Of a stretch of DNA of 64,000 bases, positions 59,160 through 64,000 are shown one piece after another; position 1 is the first letter of the stretch; each line of letters begins with the position of its first letter. Both the position numbers and the translations under genes were made by a program. A model generated the notes under the pieces. That model did not search any database and was not told the origin of the DNA. It saw only the letters and a list, made by a program, of their open reading frames with translations. The stretch is taken from positions 98,860,239 to 98,924,238 of the forward strand of contig NC_081413.1 of the NCBI RefSeq assembly GCF_030272615.1, given 5' to 3'. The stretch comes from Cryptomeria japonica. Lineage: Eukaryota; Streptophyta; Pinopsida; Cupressales; Cupressaceae.

Positions 59160-62100
59160 TATCGGTTTTATTTTTTATAAATAAAATTAACGGCAGGCAC
59201 CAATGAAAATTACAATAAATAATTTTATGTGAATTATTAAATCTGTTTAAAATCAAAACATTGAAGAACTAATAAAATTTTGAAAAATACATTGCTCTCA
59301 TTGGCCAACTCAAATTAATAAATGCATCTAACGGAACCTGTCGGCACGACAGGAACTAATAATCATATCATTTAATAATAAAATAATATTTATATAAAAT
59401 ATTAAATAAATAAATAAAAATAAAAATAAATTTGATTTTTTTCAAAAATTACAATTCTTTAAATTAAAATAAATAAACAATGTATATAATATATATAAAA
59501 GAACTATTACTAATATTATTATATATAAGAATAAAATATTTATTTTTGGTATAAATTGGATAATGTATGTTACATAAAATATAGTGGATGTATTTTTCTT
59601 GAAATAATTAGATAATTTTTTAATATTTAGTATGTCTATTGTTTTAAAAATATGTAAAAGACATCATAAGATATCATTTTTCAAGTGCTTGTTTCACTTA
59701 TATATATAAAAAATAAAAGTTAAAATTAGTAAATAAGGTTGGAAACAAAGCAATCAATAGTATAAGAATTAACATGAATAAAATTATCAATAATATAAAT
59801 AATTAGTATTTTTTTCATATATGTTTGTGAAAAAAGCAATTAATTATAAATATGAATAAAATAGTTGATGTGGATAAATAAATCAAAAATTAAATAAAAA
59901 ATAAAACTATGTTAGTAGTATGGGTCAAACTCATACCATATTTCATGTAGTGGTTCACACATATGTATATCTTATGAGTAGCAGTAAATGTGTTTCAATT
60001 GGAGTAGTATTCCAATGTGTGGTCTTTTAAGAAGTACCAATGTGAGCTCCACCTAGATGCAATGAGCTCTAAGTGTAAGTGTACCATTTATTATTTAGCT
60101 TGTTATTTCCCAGGGTCTGGTGTATTTTAAGGAAGGTATTTGTGTAAGTTATTATTTTTTTTAATATAGAAATATCTACTAGGATTGGGCGATTATTTAT
60201 TCAACACTGTGCTAAAGTCAAGCATCATATTAGCATTAAAATACTTTATTGCTTCTAGCTTGTATTAAAGGTTATTTTGGTTTTTTAGATTATTATTTAT
60301 TGTATGCTCGACCTTTTGGTGACGTGAACATAACTGTGATAATACTTTATTGTAAAATCCTCTTTTGCATCATCAAATTTATAGGACTTACACTTATGAT
60401 CATGCATTAACATCATTGTATCATTTGGATAATGGATTAATAAGAATGTACCTGATCATGATCATCTTGCACATATAAAATCAAATCTATTTAGAGAATT
60501 AATTGCATTGGAGAAGCCTCCACATATACTAGTACAATTTGGTAATAATATTATTGATTTGCATTTGGCTAATATAATACAAATGCCTAAGATTATGTGA
60601 CAAATTCAAATATACATACCCATTTCTCTTAATACTTGTCACACTCCTTACTTTTCCTTCTCAATATTGGTCTTGTATTGTCTCATTTCCATGTTCCTAG
60701 CCAGCACGTTGATGATGCAAATATTGTTTTAGCGGTGCATTTTCATGCAAGTAACTTTGAACCTGTGTTGTGTTCCTCATATCACTTTTGCATTATCTTT
60801 TCTATCATTCATACTTTATCCCTTTTCTTATGACATACATGTTGTGATCCTCCTTGATTGTTGTTTCATTTACCTTGTATGTCCTTACATATTGGCCTTT
60901 TTCTTATGCCATATTTTTTGTGTATCTCCTATTCTAGTTTCATCTTCTATCTTATGTGGCATGCCTTGTTTCTCCACTTCAAGGTATCTTTCCTTTTTAT
61001 TCTTCTATAAAACAATCATACGATTTTCTATGTTCCTTACATCCCACACTTTTCTACATGTGTCTTGTTTGCATCCTATATGTTCTCTTTATTTCTATGA
61101 TTAACACTTAAGTTTTAACATTTTCTATGTTACATGTTTATGATTCTTTTATGCTTCCTATATTTCATGGTTATGATGAGTAATTCTTTTGTATTTGTAT
61201 GGCATGTTTATGTTTCTTATGTTTGTTATATTCCAAATGCTTAGACATGCTTGTGATATCATTCTTACAAACTTATCATGTTGCATTCCCATCCATATTA
61301 TGTTTCTATTATATGACACTTAAATATATTGTACATGTTTATGATATTTACATGTTGCTTGTTTTTGTTATCTTTTAAATGCTTATGCGTACTCATGATA
61401 TCATTCTTACACGTTTATCATCTTACATTCTCATCAATATTATTTTTCCATCATATGATACATGTGTGATACATAAATGTGTTACATGTTTATGATATTT
61501 ACATATTTTTTAATAGTAATTACACTCATATCTTGTGATCTCATGGTATACTCACACACTTATCTCATAGTCGCATGCCTTGCATGGTATGATGTATACC
61601 ATTCTCGCATCTTATGATTTATAGCATTCTTGTACATTATGATTCTATGTCATGATCCTTATCGTGATTATATATTTTAATTTTTGTTATGAACTTTAAC
61701 ATGCTCACATATTTAAAAACTTACTTTTGATTACATGATCTGTATCAGAATATACGGTATCTTTCTCTTGCTATTCACCTTGATTATGGGGAAAAGTAGG
61801 GGTGTACCATTGTAAATTAAGCTCCCTAATGGTACAAGCCCAAATATCATGCTTGATTTGTCACTTTATTTAGTGTCCATTACCCTAGTTAATTTTAGGA
61901 CCATTTCCAACCTTGGTTTTATCTCCAACTCAAGAGATATCATCTACACTATCGTAAACCTTTATCACCCCACACTTAAAGATTTGTCAAACACTAAATT
62001 TGGGATTATGTCCTAATTCATGGGCTCCCTAACTTGTTTCTCTTGTTTGAATGGAAATTTTTATGTGGAAACTAGCACCCAACACTAATGTCCTGCCAAA

Positions 62101-62644
62101 AATGCATGAAAAAGTAGGATAGTTTGAGGGTCGACCTTGCCTTAAGCAATATGACCTTTATTTCAACATTTTAACATTAAGTGTTAGTCTACACCTAAAA
62201 AATCCATGTAATCTCTATTTAAGAATGAACCTTTGTCATTATCAAATAGAGAATGAGTTGAATCCTATGATGAAGCCTTGTCAGAATGAACATCTAGCTT
62301 GACAAATCTAAAAATTGTTGTTGATTTGTGAACAACATATAATATCATTGACCTTCATGTTTCTTTGGTTGAAGCTCTTCAGATGTTGCAGAATGAACAA
62401 AATCATTGACCAATGATCGACTTGTAACTCTCCTCATGGTTTGGTATGGTTCTTGGTTTGTTCTCATGTTTTTAGTTTTGATCACCTAATCTAATTTGTT
62501 ATGATATACTTCCCTTGATCATATTATTTTATCTTGGGTTGGATATTGCACTACCTTGTTTGAGGCATACACTTATACACTCAAAATCACTTGAGTAGGG
62601 TTTTTATTTTTATTATGTGGGGCCATTTGGAGGAATTGATTATG
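59160..62644. other. AT-rich intergenic stretch; no gene recognised
   Basis: 59340-59950 is extremely AT-rich. 60600-61750 is pyrimidine-rich with scattered ACATGTTTATGAT words and the duplication at 61235. 61780-62640 shows no coding signal. Long pyrimidine-driven frames near 60636-61104 lack any family feature. Confidence 0.55.
61235..61518. repeat. 142-bp imperfect tandem duplication
   Basis: AAATGCTTA..C.T..T..TGATATCATTCTTACA at 61235 recurs at 61377, and both copies end in ACATGTTTATGATATTTACAT-like sequence. Around it the same words recur as single copies. Confidence 0.7.
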
Positions 62645-63828
62645 TGTTGCATTAATGTTTTATCATTGATGTCAACACTAGTTGTTTTGGATGCTTTATC
62701 GGCACCCTTCTGGTCTCGGTAGGTTGTGTGGTTTCTAGTTGGTTTGGATCTGGCATGATCTGACATGCTCCAGTATGATTTGGTTATGGAATTGGCTTAT
62801 TCATGCTACACATGTTCATATTTAGTCAGTTGGTTTTGATTTGGTGATCAGATGTTATCATGTTTGCTTGGAAGCTTGGTTTGTGGTTCTGGCGAGGGTT
62901 TCACCGACATAGCTTTGATGAAGATATTTGATGATATGCATAAGTGGTGTTGGTGCAGCTTCTGGTATGGATTTGAGATGTTGATGGTGATCATGTTCGA
63001 GACTTGGCAGATTGGGATCATTGCTTTAGTGTGTGGACCTATATTGGGTCCTGGTTGATCTAGGTTATGGACCGGCTTAATGTAACATGTGGATTGGACC
63101 TCTCGATGTGTTTCTGGGATGTCTTATGGATTGGGTATTATTTGTTTTGTCTAAGGCCGACATATTTTGTAATTATGTAATTGGTTTATTGTCTAGTGGT
63201 CGACCTGATTGTTTATGGTCGAGGGTTTGTATATATATGATGTAAGATCTCATCGTATATCATGGTCATGGTATGGGATGTGGAAAAGTAATGTGTGAAT
63301 AATGTAATATCATTAAGGAAGAGGATTTGGTCGATAATTGGAGATCGAGTTGGATTTATGTAAGAGGATTTAGTCCTCCGGTGTTGAGCTTAATTGGAAC
63401 TGTACTCAAGCATAGTAGATGTTATCTTTGCAGTTCAGTCCTTTCTCCATATTGTAGTTTGGATTTCTACGTAGTCAGTGAGACTCCTTTTGTGATGAGC
63501 AGTGTTCTCTAGGTTGTTGGCCTTCCTGCAAGTGCAGGCCCCTCAATTGTAATTCACATACTTACTACAAAAGTATTATCTGATTGTGGGTAGGCTTCCC
63601 ACCATGGTTTTTCCCTTTACCGGGTTTTCCACATATAAATCTTAGTGTCATGTGCATGGTATTTATTCTCTGATTATTGTTTATGCTTAATTGGTTTAAC
63701 TGCTATTCTGGTATTTGGTTTAAGCATTCTGATATTATAGTTTTAATTGTTGAATGTTTTAGTAATCTATGACAACTGATTCACCCCCCTTCTCAATTGT
63801 CTTTCGGTTATTTGAACTGTCTAAGAAT
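62645..63828 (+). mobile_element. Element D: 5' LTR of a plus-strand copia element
   Basis: A TGTTGCATTAATG start at 62645 is the likely 5' end (inferred). It has a TATA box (TGTATATATATG, about 63228-63239) and the copia-like zone CTTTACCGGGTTTTCCACAT (about 63614-63633), and is followed by a PBS. Exact ends are not proven because the partner LTR is beyond the window. Confidence 0.65.
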
Positions 63829-63840
63829 TGGTATCAGAGC
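63829..63840 (+). other. Element D primer binding site
   Basis: TGGTATCAGAGC, initiator Met tRNA type, about 45 bp upstream of the gag ATG. Confidence 0.9.
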
Positions 63841-63884
63841 TCTGGTCCTCTCTGGAGAAAGCTTAACTGCTTGAGGAAGATCCT

Positions 63885-64000
63885 ATGGTGACTAACAGTT
63901 CAAGTTCATCTAGTTCATCTGGAGCTATCTTTCGGAGAGATATTCCTAGGCTTGATGGAACAAATTACACAGTATGGAAGATTCGAATGGAGACTCATCT
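63885..64000 (+). CDS. Element D gag start (Ty1/copia), truncated by window edge
   Basis: ATG at 63885 opens a frame of 38 complete codons to the edge: a Ser-rich start, then IPRLDGTNYTVWKIRMETHL, the typical opening of copia gag (..F.G.NY..W...M...L). Gag would form the virus-like particle. The frame is intact as far as seen, so the element could be recent. Confidence 0.85.
   Translation, partial: MVTNSSSSSSSSGAIFRRDIPRLDGTNYTVWKIRMETH

Overview
The window looks like nuclear DNA of a large-genome seed plant, most likely a gymnosperm (conifer type). It is AT-rich, has very long introns full of old LTR retrotransposons, plant-type Ty1/copia elements primed by initiator Met tRNA, and a single-copy plant gene stretched over more than 42 kb. 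The species cannot be fixed from sequence alone.

The only well-supported host gene runs on the minus strand from about 46119 down past 3770 and leaves the window at its left edge. Seven exons (45966-46119, 45672-45700, 40912-41014, 39878-40061, 18158-18352, 15959-16116, 3770-4049) join in phase at GT-AG boundaries and give the first ~367 codons of a protein I identify, from remembered family sequence, as plant TEL2 (telomere length regulation protein, EMB2423/TELO2 type). TEL2 is the HEAT-repeat subunit of the TTT complex that stabilises PIKK kinases. The rest, including the conserved C-terminal domain, lies to the left of the window.

Intron 4 (18353-39877, 21.5 kb) holds a decayed plus-strand retroelement ORF (21616-24830) with an LTR-like 3' region. 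It also holds a complete Ty1/copia element 'A' (26436-38721) with 450-bp LTRs, the target duplication AGATT, PBS, PPT and a broken gag-pol. Inside A's reverse transcriptase sits a younger element 'B' (28439-34012) with 1.4-kb LTRs and the target duplication GCTAC. B has no RT or integrase; instead it carries a protease tail and two copies of an unrecognised domain. A and B both lie in the same sense as TEL2. Intron 6 (4050-15958) holds minus-strand LTR fragments, a ~950-bp minisatellite and several tandem duplications. Intron 2 holds a RNase H-like fossil and an LTR-like block with a 26-29-bp minisatellite.

Upstream of TEL2 (46120-64000) I see mostly non-coding DNA. It contains fossil gene pieces (an SDR/TIC32-like tail, a PPR-like piece, one HMA-like exon) and a 2.8-kb non-autonomous relative of A ('C', 55398-58215, target duplication ATATG) with a strongly GC-rich block in place of gag-pol. 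At the right edge is the start of a plus-strand copia element 'D' (LTR about 62645-63828, PBS 63829, gag from 63885). No rRNA, tRNA or CRISPR was recognised.
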